Shown here in pieces: positions 1 to 13,412 of a DNA stretch of 64,000 bases; position 1 is the first letter of the stretch; each line of letters begins with the position of its first letter. The position numbers and the translations under genes are program-made. The notes beneath the pieces were generated by a model. That model had not been told where the DNA came from and did not search any database. It saw only the letters and a list, made by a program, of their open reading frames with translations. The stretch is from the NCBI RefSeq assembly GCF_029227915.1, contig NC_079887.1:28209650-28273649 (forward strand). Reading direction: 5' to 3'. This DNA comes from Hydractinia symbiolongicarpus. Taxonomy: Eukaryota > Cnidaria > Hydrozoa > Anthoathecata > Hydractiniidae.

Positions 1-3000
1 CGGCAAACGAAAACCTGCGATTTCCCTAAATCCCGGACTCGGCCCGTATAGTCAAAAGTATACAAAGAAAGTACCCAGGGAGTAAACTCCTTTCCAGAAC
101 GATTTTTTAAATTATTTTTTCACCACTAAAACGCATAAGACTTGTAGTTTTTAAAAATGTTTTCATTTTTGATGAGACGCTGAATAAAAGAAGTTTAATC
201 GCCGGCAAACGAAAACCCGCGATTTCCCGTAAATCCCGGGCTTGGCACGTATAGTCAAAAGTATACAAAGAAAGTACCCAGGGAGTAAACTCATTTCTTG
301 AACGATTTTTTAAATTATTTTTTCACCACTAAAGCCCATGAGACTTGTAGTTTTTAAAAAGGTTTTCATTTTTGATGAGACGTTGAATAAAACTAGTTTA
401 ATCGCCGGCAAACGAAAATCCGCGATTTCCTGTAAATCCCGGACTCGGCCCGTATAGTCAAAAGTATACAAAGAAAGTATCCTGTGAGTAAACACATTTC
501 CAGAACGATTTTTTGAATTATTTTTTCACCACTAAAACGCATCAGACTTGTAGTTTTTAAAAATGTTTTCATTTTTGATGAGACGCTGAATAAAAGAAGT
601 TTAATCGCCGGCAAACGAAAACCCGCGATTTCCCGTAAATCCCGGCTTGGCCCGTATAGTCAAAAGTATACAAAGACAGTACCCAGGGAGTAAACTCATT
701 TCCCGAACGATTTTTTAAATTATTTTTTCACCACTAAAACGCATGAGACTTGTAGTTTTCAAAAATGTTTTCATTTTTGATGAGACGCTGAATAAAAGCA
801 GTTTAATCGCCAGCAAACGAAAACCCGCGATTTCCCGTAAATTCCGGCTTGGCGCGTATAGTCAAAAGTATACAAAGAAAGTACCCAGGGAGTAAACTCA
901 TTTCCCGAGCGATTTTTTAAATTATTTTTTCACCACTAAAACGTATGAGACTTGTAGTTTTCAAAAATGTTTTCATTTTTGATGGGACGCTGAATAAAAG
1001 AAGTTTAATTGCCGGCAAACGAAAATCCGCGATTTCCCGTAAATCCCAGACTCGGCCCATATAGTCAAAAGTATACAAAGAAAGTACCCAGGGAGTAAAC
1101 TCATTTCCCGAACGATTTTTTAAATTATTTTTTCACCACTAAAACGCATGAGACTTGTAGTTTTCAAAAATGTTTTCATTTTTGATGAGACGCTTAATGA
1201 AAGAGGTTTAATCGCCGGCAAATGAAATCCCGCGTTTTCCCGTAAATCCGGGGCTTGGCCCGTATAGTCAAAAGTATACAAAGAAAGTACCCAGGGAGTA
1301 AACTCATTTCCCGAACGATTTTTTATATTATTTTTTTACCACTAAACGCATGAGACTTGTAGTTTTCAAAAATATTTTCATATTTGATGGGACGCTGAAT
1401 AAAAGAAGTTTAATCGCCGGCAAACGAAAATCCGCGATTTCCCGTAAATCCCGGACTCGGCCCGTATAGTCAAAAGCATACAAAGAAAGTACCCAGGGAG
1501 TAAACTCATTTCCCGAACGATTTTTTAAATTATTTTTTCACCACTAAAACGCATAAGACTTGTAGTTTTTAAAAATGTTTTCATTTTTGATGAGACGCTT
1601 AATGAAAGAGGTTTAATCGCCGGCAAATGAAATCCCGCGTTTTCCCGTAAATCCGGGGCTTCGCTCGTATAGTCAAAAGTATACAAAGAAAGTACCCAGG
1701 GAGTAAACTCATTTCCAGAACGATTTTGTAAAATATATTTTTACCACTAAAACGCATGAGACTTGTAGTTTCAAAAATGTTTTCATTTTTGATGAGACGC
1801 TGAATAAAAGCAGTTTAATCGCCGGCAAACGAAAACCCGCGATTTCCTGTAAATTCCGGCTTGGCGCGTATAGTCAAAAGTATACAAAGAAAGTACCCAG
1901 GGAGTAAACTCATTTCCCGAACGATTTTTTAAATTATTTTTTCACCACTAAAACGTATGAGACTTGTAGTTTTCAAAAATGTTTTCATTTTTGATGGGAC
2001 GCTGAATAAAAGAAGTTTAATTGCCGGCAAACGAAAATCCGCGATTTCCCGTAAATCCCAGACTCGGCCCATATAGTCAAAAGTATACAAAGAAAGTACC
2101 CAGGGAGTAAACTCATTTCCCGAACGATTTTTTAAATTATTTTTTCACCACTAAAACGCATGAGACTTTTAGTTTTCAAAAATGTTTTCATTTTTGATGA
2201 GACGCTTAATGAAAGAGGTTTAATCGCCGGCAAATGAAATCCCGCGTTTTCCCGTAAATCCGGGGCTTGGCCCGTATAGTCAAAAGTATACAAAGAAAGT
2301 ACCCAGGGAGTAAACTCATTTCCCGAACGATTTTTTATATTATTTTTTTACCACTAAACGCATGAGACTTGTAGTTTTCAAAAATATTTTCATATTTGAT
2401 GGGACGCTGAATAAAAGAAGTTTAATCGCCGGCAAACGAAAATCCGCGATTTCCCGTAAATCCCGGACTCGGCCCGTATAGTCAAAAGTATACAAAGAAA
2501 GTACCCAGGGAGTTAACTCATTTCCCGAACGATTTTTTAAATTATTTTTTCACCACTAAAACGCATAAGACTTGTAGTTTTTAAAAATGTTTTTATTTTT
2601 GATGAGACGCTTAATGAAAGAGGTTTAATCGCCGGCAAATGAAATCCCGCGTTTTCCCGTAAATCCGGGGCTTCGCTCGTATAGTCAAAAGTATACAAAG
2701 AAAGTACCCAGGGAGTAAACTCATTTCCAGAACAATTTTGTAAAATATATTTTCACCACTAAAACGCATGAGACTTGTAGTTTTTAAAAATGTTTTCATT
2801 TTTGATGAGACGCTGAATAAAAGAAGTTTAAACGCCGGCAAACAAAAACCCGCGATTTCCCGTAAATCCCGGCTTGGCCCGTATAGTCAAAAGTATACAA
2901 AGAAAGTACCCAGGGAGTAAACTCATTTCCCGAACGATTTTTTAAATTATTTTTTCACCACTAAAACGCATGAGATTTGTAGTTTTCAAAAATGTTTTAA

Positions 3001-3037
3001 TTTTTCATGAGACGCTGAATAAAAGCAGTTTAATCGC
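1..3037. repeat. Left domain, 15-monomer unit; its start recurs at 3038
   Basis: Bases from 1 onward match bases from 3038 onward (offset 3,037 bp, 15 monomers) for about 1.3 kb, until the copies diverge near 1300 and 4340. The window opens inside an A-type monomer (CCTGCGATTTCCCTAAAT), and the same A-type monomer stands at 3038. E-type monomers (CGCTTAATGAAAG with AAATGAAATCCCGCG) occur at 1191, 1596, 2203 and 2608. No gene is visible. Confidence 0.85.
731..2756. repeat. Tandem duplication of a 5-monomer, 1,012-bp unit
   Basis: Diagnostic variants repeat at an offset of 1,012 bp: TTGGCGCGTATAG (GTATAG at 856 and 1868), TTCGCTCGTATAG (1667 and 2679) and GATTTTGTAAAATATAT (about 1723 and 2735). 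The copies differ at scattered positions, such as a missing T near 1770 and GCATAC for GTATAC near 1477 in the first copy. They are therefore not brand-new duplicates. Confidence 0.85.
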
Positions 3038-6000
3038 CGGCAAACGAAAACCTGCGATTTCCCTAAATCCCGGACTCGGCCCGTATAGTCAAAAGTATAC
3101 AAAGAAAGTACCCAGGGAGTAAACTCCTTTCCAGAACGATTTTTTAAATTATTTTTTCACCACTAAAACGCATAAGACTTGTAGTTTTTAAAAATGTTTT
3201 CATTTTTGATGAGACGCTGAATAAAAGAAGTTTAATCGCCGGCAAACGTAAACCCGCGATTTCCCGTAAATCCCGGGCTTGGCACGTATAGTCAAAAGTA
3301 TACAAAGAAAGTACCCAGGGAGTAAACTCATTTCTTGAACGGTTTTTTAAATTATTTTTTCACCACTAAAGCCCATGAGACTTGTAGTTTTTAAAAAGGT
3401 TTTCATTTTTGATGAGACGTTGAATAAAACAAGTTTAATCGCCGGCAAACGAAAATCCGCGATTTCATGTAAATCCCGGACTCGGCCCGTATAGTCAAAA
3501 GTATACAAAGAAACGATCCTGTGAGTAAACACATTTCCAGAACGATTTTTTAAATTATTTTTTCACCACTAAAACGCATCAGACTTGTAGTTTTTAAAAA
3601 TGTTTTCATTTTTGATGAGACGCTGAATAAAAGAAGTTTAATCGCCGGCAAACGAAAACCCGCGATTTCCCGTAAATCCCGGCTTGGCCCGTATAGTCAA
3701 AAGTATACAAAGAAAGTACCCAGGGAGTAAACTCATTTCCCGAACGATTTTTTAAATTATTTTTTCACCACTAAAACGCATGAGACTTGTAGTTTTCAAA
3801 AATGTTTTCATTTTTGATGAGACGCTGAATAAAAGCAGTTTAATCGCCGGCAAACGAAAACCCGCGATTTCCCGTAAATTCCGGCTTGGCGCGTATAGTC
3901 AAAAGTATACAAAGAAAGTACCCAGGGAGTAAACTCATTTCCCAAACGATTTTTTAAATTATTTTTTCACCACTAAAACGTATGAGACTTGTAGTTTTCA
4001 AAAATGTTGTCATTTTTGATGGGACGCTGAATAAAAGAAGTTTAATTGCCGGCAAACGAAAATCCGCGATTTCCCGTAAATCCCAGACTCGGCCCGTATA
4101 GTCAAAAGTATACAAAGAAATTACCCAGGGAGTAAACTCATTTCCCGAACGATTTTTTAAATTATTTTTTCACCACTAAAACGCATGAGACTTGTAGTTT
4201 TCAAAAATGTTTTCATTTTTGATGAGACGCTTAATGAAAGAGGTTTAATCGCCGGCAAATGAAATCCCGCGTTTTCCCGTAAATCCGGGGCTTGGCCCGT
4301 ATAGTCAAAAGTATACAAAGAAAGTACCCAGGGAGTAAACTCATTTCCAGAACGATTTTTTAAATTATATTTTCACCACTAAAACGCATGAGACTTGTAG
4401 TTTTTAAAAAATGTTTTCATTTTTGATGAGACGCTGAATAAAAGAAGTTTAATCGCCGGCAAACGAAAACCCGCGATTTCCCGTAAATCCCGGCTTGGCC
4501 CGTATAGTCAAAAGTATACAAAGAAAGTACCCAGGGAGTAAACTCCTTTCCAGAACGATTTTTTAAATTATTTTTTCACCACTAAAACGCATAAGACTTG
4601 TAGTTTTTAAAAATGTTTTCATTTTTGATGAGACGCTGAATAAAAGAAGTTAAATCGCCGGCAAACGAAAACCCGCGATTTCCCGTAAATCCCGCGCTTG
4701 GCCCGTATAGTCAAAAGTATACAAAGAAAATACCCAGGGAGTAAACTCATTTCCGAACGATTTTTTAAATTATTTTTTCACCACTAAAACGCATGAGACT
4801 TGTAGTTTTCAAAAATGTTTTCATTTTTGATGGGACGCTGAATAAAAGAAGTTTAATTGCCGGCAAACAAAAATCCGCGATTTCCCGTATACCCCAGACT
4901 CGGCCCGTATAGTCAAAAGTATACAAAGAAAGTACCCAGGGAGTAAACTCATTTCCCGAACGATTTTTTAAAATATTTTTTCACCACTAAAACGCATGAG
5001 ACTTGTAGTTTTTAAAAATGTTTTTATTTTTGATGAGACGCTGAATAAAAGAAGTTTAATCGCCGGCAAACGAAAACCCGCGATTTCCCGTAAATCCCGC
5101 GCTTGGCCCGTATAGTCAAAAGTATACAAAGAAAGTACCCAGGGAGTAAACTCATTTCCCGAACGATTTTTTATATTATTCTTTTACCACTAAACGCATG
5201 AGACTTGTAGTTTTCAAAAATATTTTCATATTTGATGGGACGCTGAATAAAAGAAGTTTAATCGCCGGCAAACGAAAATCCGCGATTTCCCGTAAATCCC
5301 GGACTCGGCCCGTATAGTCAAAAGTATACAAAGAAAGTACCCAGGGAGTAAACTCATTTCCCGAACGATTTTTTAAATTATTTTTTCACCACCAAAACGC
5401 ATAAGACTTGTAGTTTTTAAAAATGTTTTCATTTTTGATGAGACGCTGAATAAAAGAAGTTAAATCGCCGGCAAACGAAAACCCGCGATTTCCCGTAAAT
5501 CCCGCGCTTGGCCCGTATAGTCAAAAGTATACAAAGAAAATACCCAGGGAGTAAACTCATTTCCGAACGATTTTTTAAATTATTTTTTCACCACTAAAAC
5601 GCATGAGACTTGTAGTTTTCAAAAATGTTTTCATTTTTGATGGGACGCTGAATAAAAGAAGTTTAATTGCCGGCAAACGAAAATCCGCGATTTCCCGTAT
5701 ACCCCAGACTCGGCCCGTATAGTCAAAAGTATACAAAGAAAGTACCCAGGGAGTAAACTCATTTCCCGAACGATTTTTTAAAATATTTTTTCACCACTAA
5801 AACGCATGAGACTTGTAGTTTTTAAAAATGTTTTTATTTTTGATGGGACGCTGAATAAAAGAAGTTTAATCGCCGGCAAACGAAAATCCGCGATTTCCCG
5901 TAAATCCCGGACTCGGCCCGTATAGTCAAAAGTATACAAAGAAAGTACCCAGGGAGTAAACTCATTTCCCGAACGATTTTTTAAATTATTTTTTCACCAC

Positions 6001-6979
6001 CAAAACGCATAAGACTTGTAGTTTTTAAAAATGTTTTCATTTTTGATGAGACGCTTAATGAAAGAGGTTTAATCGCCGGCAAATGAAATCCCGCGTTTTC
6101 CCGTAAATCCGGGGCTTGGCCCGTATAGTCAAAAGTATACAAAGAAAGTACCCAGGGAGTAAACTCATTTCCAGAACGATTTTTTAAATTATATTTTCAC
6201 CACTAAAACGCATGAGACTTGTAGTTTTTAAAAATGTTTTCATTTTTGATGAGACGCTGAATAAAAGAAGTTTAATCGCCGGCAAACGAAAACCCGCGAT
6301 TTCCCGTAAATCCCGGCTTGGCCCGTATAGTCAAAAGTATACAAAGAAAGTACCCAGGGAGTAAACTCATTTCCCGAACGATTTTTTAAATTATTTTTTC
6401 ACCACTAAAACGCATGAGATTTGTAGTTTTCAAAAATATTTTCATTTTTCATGAGACGCTGTATAAAAGCAGTTTAATCGCCAGCAAACGAAAACCTGCG
6501 ATTTCCCTAAATCCCGGACTCGGCCCGTATAGTCAAAAGTATACAAAGAAAGTACCCAGGGAGTAAACTCCTTTCCAGAACGATTTTTTAAATTATTTTT
6601 TCACCACTAAAACGCATAAGACTTGTAGTTTTTAAAAATGTTTTCATTTTTGATGAGACGCTGAATAAAAGAAGTTTAATCGCCGGCAAACGAAAACCCG
6701 CGATTTCCCGTAAATTCCGCGCTTGGCCCGTATAGTCAAAAGTATACAAAGAAAGTACCCAGGGAGTAAACTCATTTCCCGAACGATTTTTTATATTATT
6801 TTTTTACCACTAAGCGCATGAGACTTGTAGTTTTCAAAAATATTTTCATATTTGATGGGACGCTGAATAAAAGAAGTTTAATCGCCGGCAAACAAAAATC
6901 CGCGATTTCCCGTAAATCCCGGACTCGGCCCGTATAGTCAAAAGTATACAAAGAAAGTACCCAGGGAGTAAACTCATTT
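3038..6979. repeat. Higher-order repeat, about 19 monomers, first copy
   Basis: From about 3130 this block recurs at an offset of 3,849 bp. Matching private variants include GCCCATGAGAC with GTTTTTAAAAAGG (near 3371 and 7220) and GTAAACTCATTTCCGAACG lacking one C (4741/8590 and 5551/9400). It contains an internal 810-bp, 4-monomer repeat (4741 to 5551). Near 5833-5860 a TTTTTATTTTTGATG monomer runs straight into GGGAC and AAAATCC of another type. This copy is therefore one monomer shorter than its partner. Confidence 0.85.
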
Positions 6980-9900
6980 CCCGAACGATTTTTTAAATTA
7001 TTTTTTCACCACTAAAACGCATAAGACTTGTAGTTTTTAAAAATGTTTTCATTTTTGATGAGACGCTGAATAAAAGAAGTTTAATCGCCGGCAAACGAAA
7101 ACCCGCGATTTCCCGTAAATCCCGGGCTTGGCACGTATAGTCAAAAGTATACAAAGAAAGTACCCAGGGAGTAAACTCATTTCTTGAACGGTTTTTTAAA
7201 TTATTTTTTCACCACTAAAGCCCATGAGACTTGTAGTTTTTAAAAAGGTTTTCATTTTTGATGAGACGTTGAATAAAACAAGTTTAATCGCCGGCAAACG
7301 AAAATCCGCGATTTCATGTAAATCCCGGACTCGGCCCGTATAGTCAAAAGTATACAAAGAAACTATCCTGTGAGTAAACACATTTCCAGAACGATTTTTT
7401 AAATTATTTTTTCACCACTAAATCGCATCAGACTTGTAGTTTTTAAAAATGTTTTCATTTTTGATGAGACGCTGAATAAAAGAAGTTTAATCGCCGGCAA
7501 ACGAAAACCCGCGATTTCCCGTAAATCCCGGCTTGGCCCGTATAGTCAAAAGTATACAAAGAAAGTACCCAGGGAGTAAACTCATTTCCCGAACGATTTT
7601 TTAAATTATTTTTTCACCACTAAAACGCATGAGACTTGTAGTTTTCAAAAATGTTTTCATTTTTGATGAGACGCTGAATAAAAGCAGTTTAATCGCCGGC
7701 AAACGAAAACCCGCGATTTCCCGTAAATTCCGGCTTGGCGCGTATAGTCAAAAGTATACAAAGAAAGTACCCAGGGAGTAAACTCATTTCCCAAACGATT
7801 TTTTAAATTATTTTTTCACCACTAAAACGTATGAGACTTGTAGTTTTCAAAAATGTTTTCATTTTTGATGGGACGCTGAATAAAAGAAGTTTAATTGCCG
7901 GCAAACGAAAATCCGCGATTTCCCGTAAATCCCAGACTCGGCCCGTATAGTCAAAAGTATACAAAGAAATTACCCAGGGAGTAAACTCATTTCCCGAACG
8001 ATTTTTTAAATTATTTTTTCACCACTAAAACGCATGAGACTTGTAGTTTTCAAAAATGTTTTCATTTTTGATGAGACGCTTAATGAAAGAGGTTTAATCG
8101 CCGGCAAATGAAATCCCGCGTTTTCCCGTAAATCCGGGGCTTGGCCCGTATAGTCAAAAGTATACAAAGAAAGTACCCAGGGAGTAAACTCATTTCCAGA
8201 ACGATTTTTTAAATTATATTTTCACCACTAAAACGCATGAGACTTGTAGTTTTTAAAAAATGTTTTCATTTTTGATGAGACGCTGAATAAAAGAAGTTTA
8301 ATCGCCGGCAAACGAAAACCCGCGATTTCCCGTAAATCCCGGCTTGGCCCGTATAGTCAAAAGTATACAAAGAAAGTACCCAGGGAGTAAACTCCTTTCC
8401 AGAACGATTTTTTAAATTATTTTTTCACCACTAAAACGCATAAGACTTGTAGTTTTTAAAAATGTTTTCATTTTTGATGAGACGCTGAATAAAAGAAGTT
8501 AAATCGCCGGCAAACGAAAACCCGCGATTTCCCGTAAATCCCGCGCTTGGCCCGTATAGTCAAAAGTATACAAAGAAAATACCCAGGGAGTAAACTCATT
8601 TCCGAACGATTTTTTAAATTATTTTTTCACCACTAAAACGCATGAGACTTGTAGTTTTCAAAAATGTTTTCATTTTTGATGGGACGCTGAATAAAAGAAG
8701 TTTAATTGCCGGCAAACGAAAATCCGCGATTTCCCGTATACCCCAGACTCGGCCCGTATAGTCAAAAGTATACAAAGAAAGTACCCAGGGAGTAAACTCA
8801 TTTCCCGAACGATTTTTTAAAATATTTTTTCACCACTAAAACGCATGAGACTTGTAGTTTTTAAAAATGTTTTTATTTTTGATGAGACGCTGAATAAAAG
8901 AAGTTTAATCGCCGGCAAACGAAAACCCGCGATTTCCCGTAAATCCCGCGCTTGGCCCGTATAGTCAAAAGTATACAAAGAAAGTACCCAGGGAGTAAAC
9001 TCATTTCCCGAACGATTTTTTATATTATTCTTTTACCACTAAACGCATGAGACTTGTAGTTTTCAAAAATATTTTCATATTTGATGGGACGCTGAATAAA
9101 AGAAGTTTAATCGCCGGCAAACGAAAATCCGCGATTTCCCGTAAATCCCGGACTCGGCCCGTATAGTCAAAAGTATACAAAGAAAGTACCCAGGGAGTAA
9201 ACTCATTTCCCGAACGATTTTTTAAATTATTTTTTCACCACCAAAACGCATAAGACTTGTAGTTTTTAAAAATGTTTTCATTTTTGATGAGACGCTGAAT
9301 AAAAGAAGTTAAATCGCCGGCAAACGAAAACCCGCGATTTCCCGTAAATCCCGCGCTTGGCCCGTATAGTCAAAAGTATACAAAGAAAATACCCAGGGAG
9401 TAAACTCATTTCCGAACGATTTTTTAAATTATTTTTTCACCACTAAAACGCATGAGACTTGTAGTTTTCAAAAATGTTTTCATTTTTGATGGGACGCTGA
9501 ATAAAAGAAGTTTAATTGCCGGCAAACGAAAATCCGCGATTTCCCGTATACCCCAGACTCGGCCCGTATAGTCAAAAGTATACAAAGAAAGTACCCAGGG
9601 AGTAAACTCATTTCCCGAACGATTTTTTAAAATATTTTTTCACCACTAAAACGCATGAGACTTGTAGTTTTTAAAAATGTTTTTATTTTTGATGAGACGC
9701 TGAATAAAAGAAGTTTAATCGCCGGCAAACGAAAACCCGCGATTTCCCGTAAATCCCGCGCTTGGCCCTTATAGTCAAAAGTATACAAAGAAAGTACCCA
9801 GGGAGTAAACTCATTTCCCGAACGATTTTTTATATTATTCTTTTACCACTAAACGCATGAGACTTGTAGTTTTCAAAAATATTTTCATATTTGATGGGAC

Positions 9901-11030
9901 GCTGAATAAAAGAAGTTTAATCGCCGGCAAACGAAAATCCGCGATTTCCCGTAAATCCCGGACTCGGCCCGTATAGTCAAAAGTATACAAAGAAAGTACC
10001 CAGGGAGTAAACTCATTTCCCGAACGATTTTTTAAATTATTTTTTCACCACCAAAACGCATAAGACTTGTAGTTTTTAAAAATGTTTTCATTTTTGATGA
10101 GACGCTTAATGAAAGAGGTTTAATCGCCGGCAAATGAAATCCCGCGTTTTCCCGTAAATCCGGGGCTTGGCCCGTATAGTCAAAAGTATACAAAGAAAGT
10201 ACCCAGGGAGTAAACTCATTTCCAGAACGATTTTTTAAATTATATTTTCACCACTAAAACGCATGAGACTTGTAGTTTTTAAAAATGTTTTCATTTTTGA
10301 TGAGACGCTGAATAAAAGACGTTTAATCGCCGGCAAACGAAAACCCGCGATTTCCCGTAAATCCCGGCTTGGCCCGTATAGTCAAAAGTATACAAAGAAA
10401 GTACCTAGGGAGTAAACTCATTTCCCCAACGATTTTTTAAATTATTTTTTCACCACTAAAACGCATGAGATTTGTAGTTTTCAAAATTATTTTCATTTTT
10501 CATGAGACGCTGTATAAAAGCAGTTTAATCGCCAGCAAACGAAAACCTGCGATTTCCCTAAATCCCGGACTCGGCCCGTATAGTCAAAAGTATACAAAGA
10601 AAGTACCCAGGGAGTAAACTCCTTTCCAGAACGATTTTTTAAATTATTTTTTCACCACTAAAACGCATAAGACTTGTAGTTTTTAAAAATGTTTTCATTT
10701 TTGATGAGACGCTGAATAAAAGAAGTTTAATCGCCGGCAAACGAAAACCCACGATTTCCCGTAAATTCCGCGCTTGGCCCGTAAAGTCAAAAGTATACAA
10801 AGAAAGTACCCAGGGAGTAAACTCATTTCCCGAACGATTTTTTATATTATTTTTTTACCACTAAGCGCATGAGACTTGTAGTTTTCAAAAATATTTTCAT
10901 ATTTGATGGGACGCTGAATAAAAGAAGTTTAATCGCCGGCAAACAAAAATCCGCGATTTCCCGTAAATCCCGGACTCGGCCCGTATAGTCAAAAGTATAC
11001 AAAGAAAGTACCCAGGGAGTAAACTCATTT
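6980..11030. repeat. Higher-order repeat, about 20 monomers, second copy
   Basis: This is the partner of the preceding block. The offset is 3,849 bp up to about 9.7 kb and 4,051 bp afterwards, for example GAGTAAACTCCTTTCC at 6561 and 10612. The difference of 202 bp is one monomer. The 810-bp internal repeat is again present (8590 to 9400), and ATTATTCTTTTACC appears twice here (about 9025 and 9835) but once in the first copy. CACTAAGCGCATG, a rare change, occurs once in each (about 6808 and 10859). Confidence 0.85.
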
Positions 11031-11999
11031 CCCGAACGATTTTTTAAATTATTTTTTCACCACTAAAACGCATGAGACTTGTAGTTTTCAAGAATGTTTT
11101 CATTTTTGATGAGACGCTGAATAAAAGAAGTTTAATCGCCGGCAAACGAAAACCCGCGATTTCCCGTAAATCCCGGCTTGGCCCGTATAGTCAAAAGTAT
11201 ACAAAGAAAGTACCCAGGGAGTAAACTCATTTCCCGAACGATTTTATAAATTATTTTTTCACCACTAAAACGCATGAGACTTGTAGTTTTCAAAAATGTT
11301 TTCATTTTTGATGAGACGCTGAATAAAAGCAGTTTAATCGCCGGCAAACGAAAACCCGCGATTTCCCGTAAATCCCGGCTTGGCCCGTATAGTCAAAAGT
11401 ATACAAAGAAAGTACCCAGGGAGTAAACTCATTTCCCGAACGATTTTATAAATTATTTTTTCACCACTAAAACGCATGAGACTTGTAGTTTTCAAAAATG
11501 TTTTCATTTTTGATGAGACGCTGAATAAAAGCAGTTTAATCGCCGGCAAACGAAAACCCGCGATTTCCCGTAAATCCCGGGCTTGGCCCGTATAGTCAAA
11601 AGTATACAAAGAAAGTACCCAGGGAGTAAACTCATTTCCCAAACGATTTTTTAAATTATTATTTCACCACTAAAACGCATGAGACTTGTAGTTTTCAAGA
11701 ATGTTTTCATTTTTGATGAGACGCTGAATAAAAGCAGTTTAATCGCCGGCAAACGAAAACCTGCGATTTCCCTAAATCCCGGACTCGGCCCGTATAGTCA
11801 AAAGTATACAAAGAAAGTACCCAGGGAGTAAACTCCTTTCCAGAACGATTTTTTAAATTATTTTTTCACCACTAAAACGCATAAGACTTGTAGTTTTTAA
11901 AAATGTTTTCATTTTTGATGAGACGCTGAATAAAAGAAGTTTAATCGCCGGCAAACGAAAACCCGCGATTTCCCGTAAATCCTGCGCTTGGCCCGTATA
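11031..11999. repeat. Run of near-identical single monomers, then an A-type monomer
   Basis: Two adjacent monomers share the rare ATTTTATAAATT at 11241 and 11443, exactly 202 bp apart, and are otherwise almost the same. This is a local one-monomer tandem duplication. The block then enters an A-type monomer at 11735, the upstream phase marker of the first half-monomer. Confidence 0.8.
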
Positions 12000-12088
12000 G
12001 TCAAAAGTATACAAAGAAAGTACCCAGGGAGTAAACTCATTTCCCGAACGATTTTTTATATTATTTTTTTACCACTAAACGCATAAGA

Positions 12089-12187
12089 CTTGTAGTTATC
12101 AAAAATATTTTCATATTTGATGGGACGCTGAATAAAAGAAGTTTAATCGCCGGCAAACGAAAATCCGCGATTTCCCGTAAATCCCGG
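12089..12187 (+). repeat. Half-monomer 1 (99 bp)
   Basis: This is the leftmost 99-bp truncated monomer. After AAATCCCGG the sequence jumps to CTTGTAGTTTTC of the next monomer, so 104 bp of a 203-bp period is missing. The junction at 12188 lies 453 bp after A marker 11735. Confidence 0.9.
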
Positions 12188-12793
12188 CTTGTAGTTTTCA
12201 AAAATGTTTTCATTTTTGATGAGACGCTGAATAAAAGAAGTTTAATCGCCGGCAAACGAAAACCCGCGACTTCCCGTAAATCCCGGGCTTGGCCCGTATA
12301 GTCAAAAGTATACAAAGAAAGTACCCAGGGAGTAAACTCATTTCCCAAACGATTTTTTAAATTATTATTTCACCACTAAAACGCATGAGACTTGTAGTTT
12401 TCAAGAATGTTTTCATTTTTGATGAGACACTGAATAAAAGAAGTTTAATCGCCGGCAAACGAAAACCCGCGATTTCCCGTAAATCCCGGCTTGGCCCGTA
12501 TAGTCAAAAGTATACAAAGAAAGTACCAAGGGAGTAAACTCATTTCCCGAACGATTTTTTATATTATTTTTTTACCACTAAACGCATGAGACTTGTAGTT
12601 ATCAAAAATATTTTCATATTTGATGGGACGCTGAATAAAAGAAGTTTAATCGCCGGCAAACGAAAATCCGCGATTTACCGTAAATCCCGGACTCGGCCCG
12701 TATAGTCAAAAGTATACAAAGAAAGTACCCAGGGAGTAAACTCATTTCCCGAACGATTTTTTATATTATTTTTTTACCACTAAACGCATAAGA

Positions 12794-12892
12794 CTTGTAG
12801 TTATCAAAAATATTTTCATATTTGATGGGACGCTGAATAAAAGAAGTTTAATCGCCGGCAAACGAAAATCCGCGATTTCCCGTAAATCCCGG
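12794..12892 (+). repeat. Half-monomer 2 (99 bp)
   Basis: The junction at 12893 is a copy of half-monomer 1 carried by the 705-bp duplication. No A-type monomer lies 453 bp upstream, because the duplicated unit excluded it. Confidence 0.9.
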
Positions 12893-13412
12893 CTTGTAGT
12901 TTTCAAAAATGTTTTCATTTTTGATGAGACGCTGAATAAAAGAAGTTTAATCGCCGGCAAACGAAAACCCGCGACTTCCCGTAAATCCCGGGCTTGGCCC
13001 GTATAGTCAAAAGTATACAAAGAAAGTACCCAGGGAGTAAACTCATTTCCCAAACGATTTTTTAAATTATTATTTCACCACTAAAACGCATGAGACTTGT
13101 AGTTTTCAAGAATGTATTCATTTTTGATGAGACACTGAATAAAAGAAGTTTAATCGCCGGCAAACGAAAACCCGCGATTTCCCGTAAATCCTGGCTTGGC
13201 CCGTATAGTCAAAAGTATACAAAGAAAGTACCAAGGGAGTAAACTCATTTCCCGAACGATTTTTTATATTATTTTTTTACCACTAAACGCATGAGACTTG
13301 TAGTTATCAAAAATATTTTCATATTTGATGGGACGCTGAATAAAAGAAGTTTAATCGCCGGCAAACGAAAATCCGCGATTTCCCGTAAATCCCGGACTCG
13401 GCCCGTATAGTC

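Larger units (their letters stand above)
12000..13412. repeat. Tandem duplication of a 705-bp, 3.5-monomer unit
   Basis: The two copies (about 12003-12707 and 12708-13412) share private changes: GAGACACTG (near 12424 and 13129), AGTACCAAGG (near 12522 and 13228) and the half-monomer junction (12188 and 12893). The unit is three full monomers plus a 99-bp truncated one. The copies differ by only a few substitutions, for example TGTATTCATT near 13115. Confidence 0.88.
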
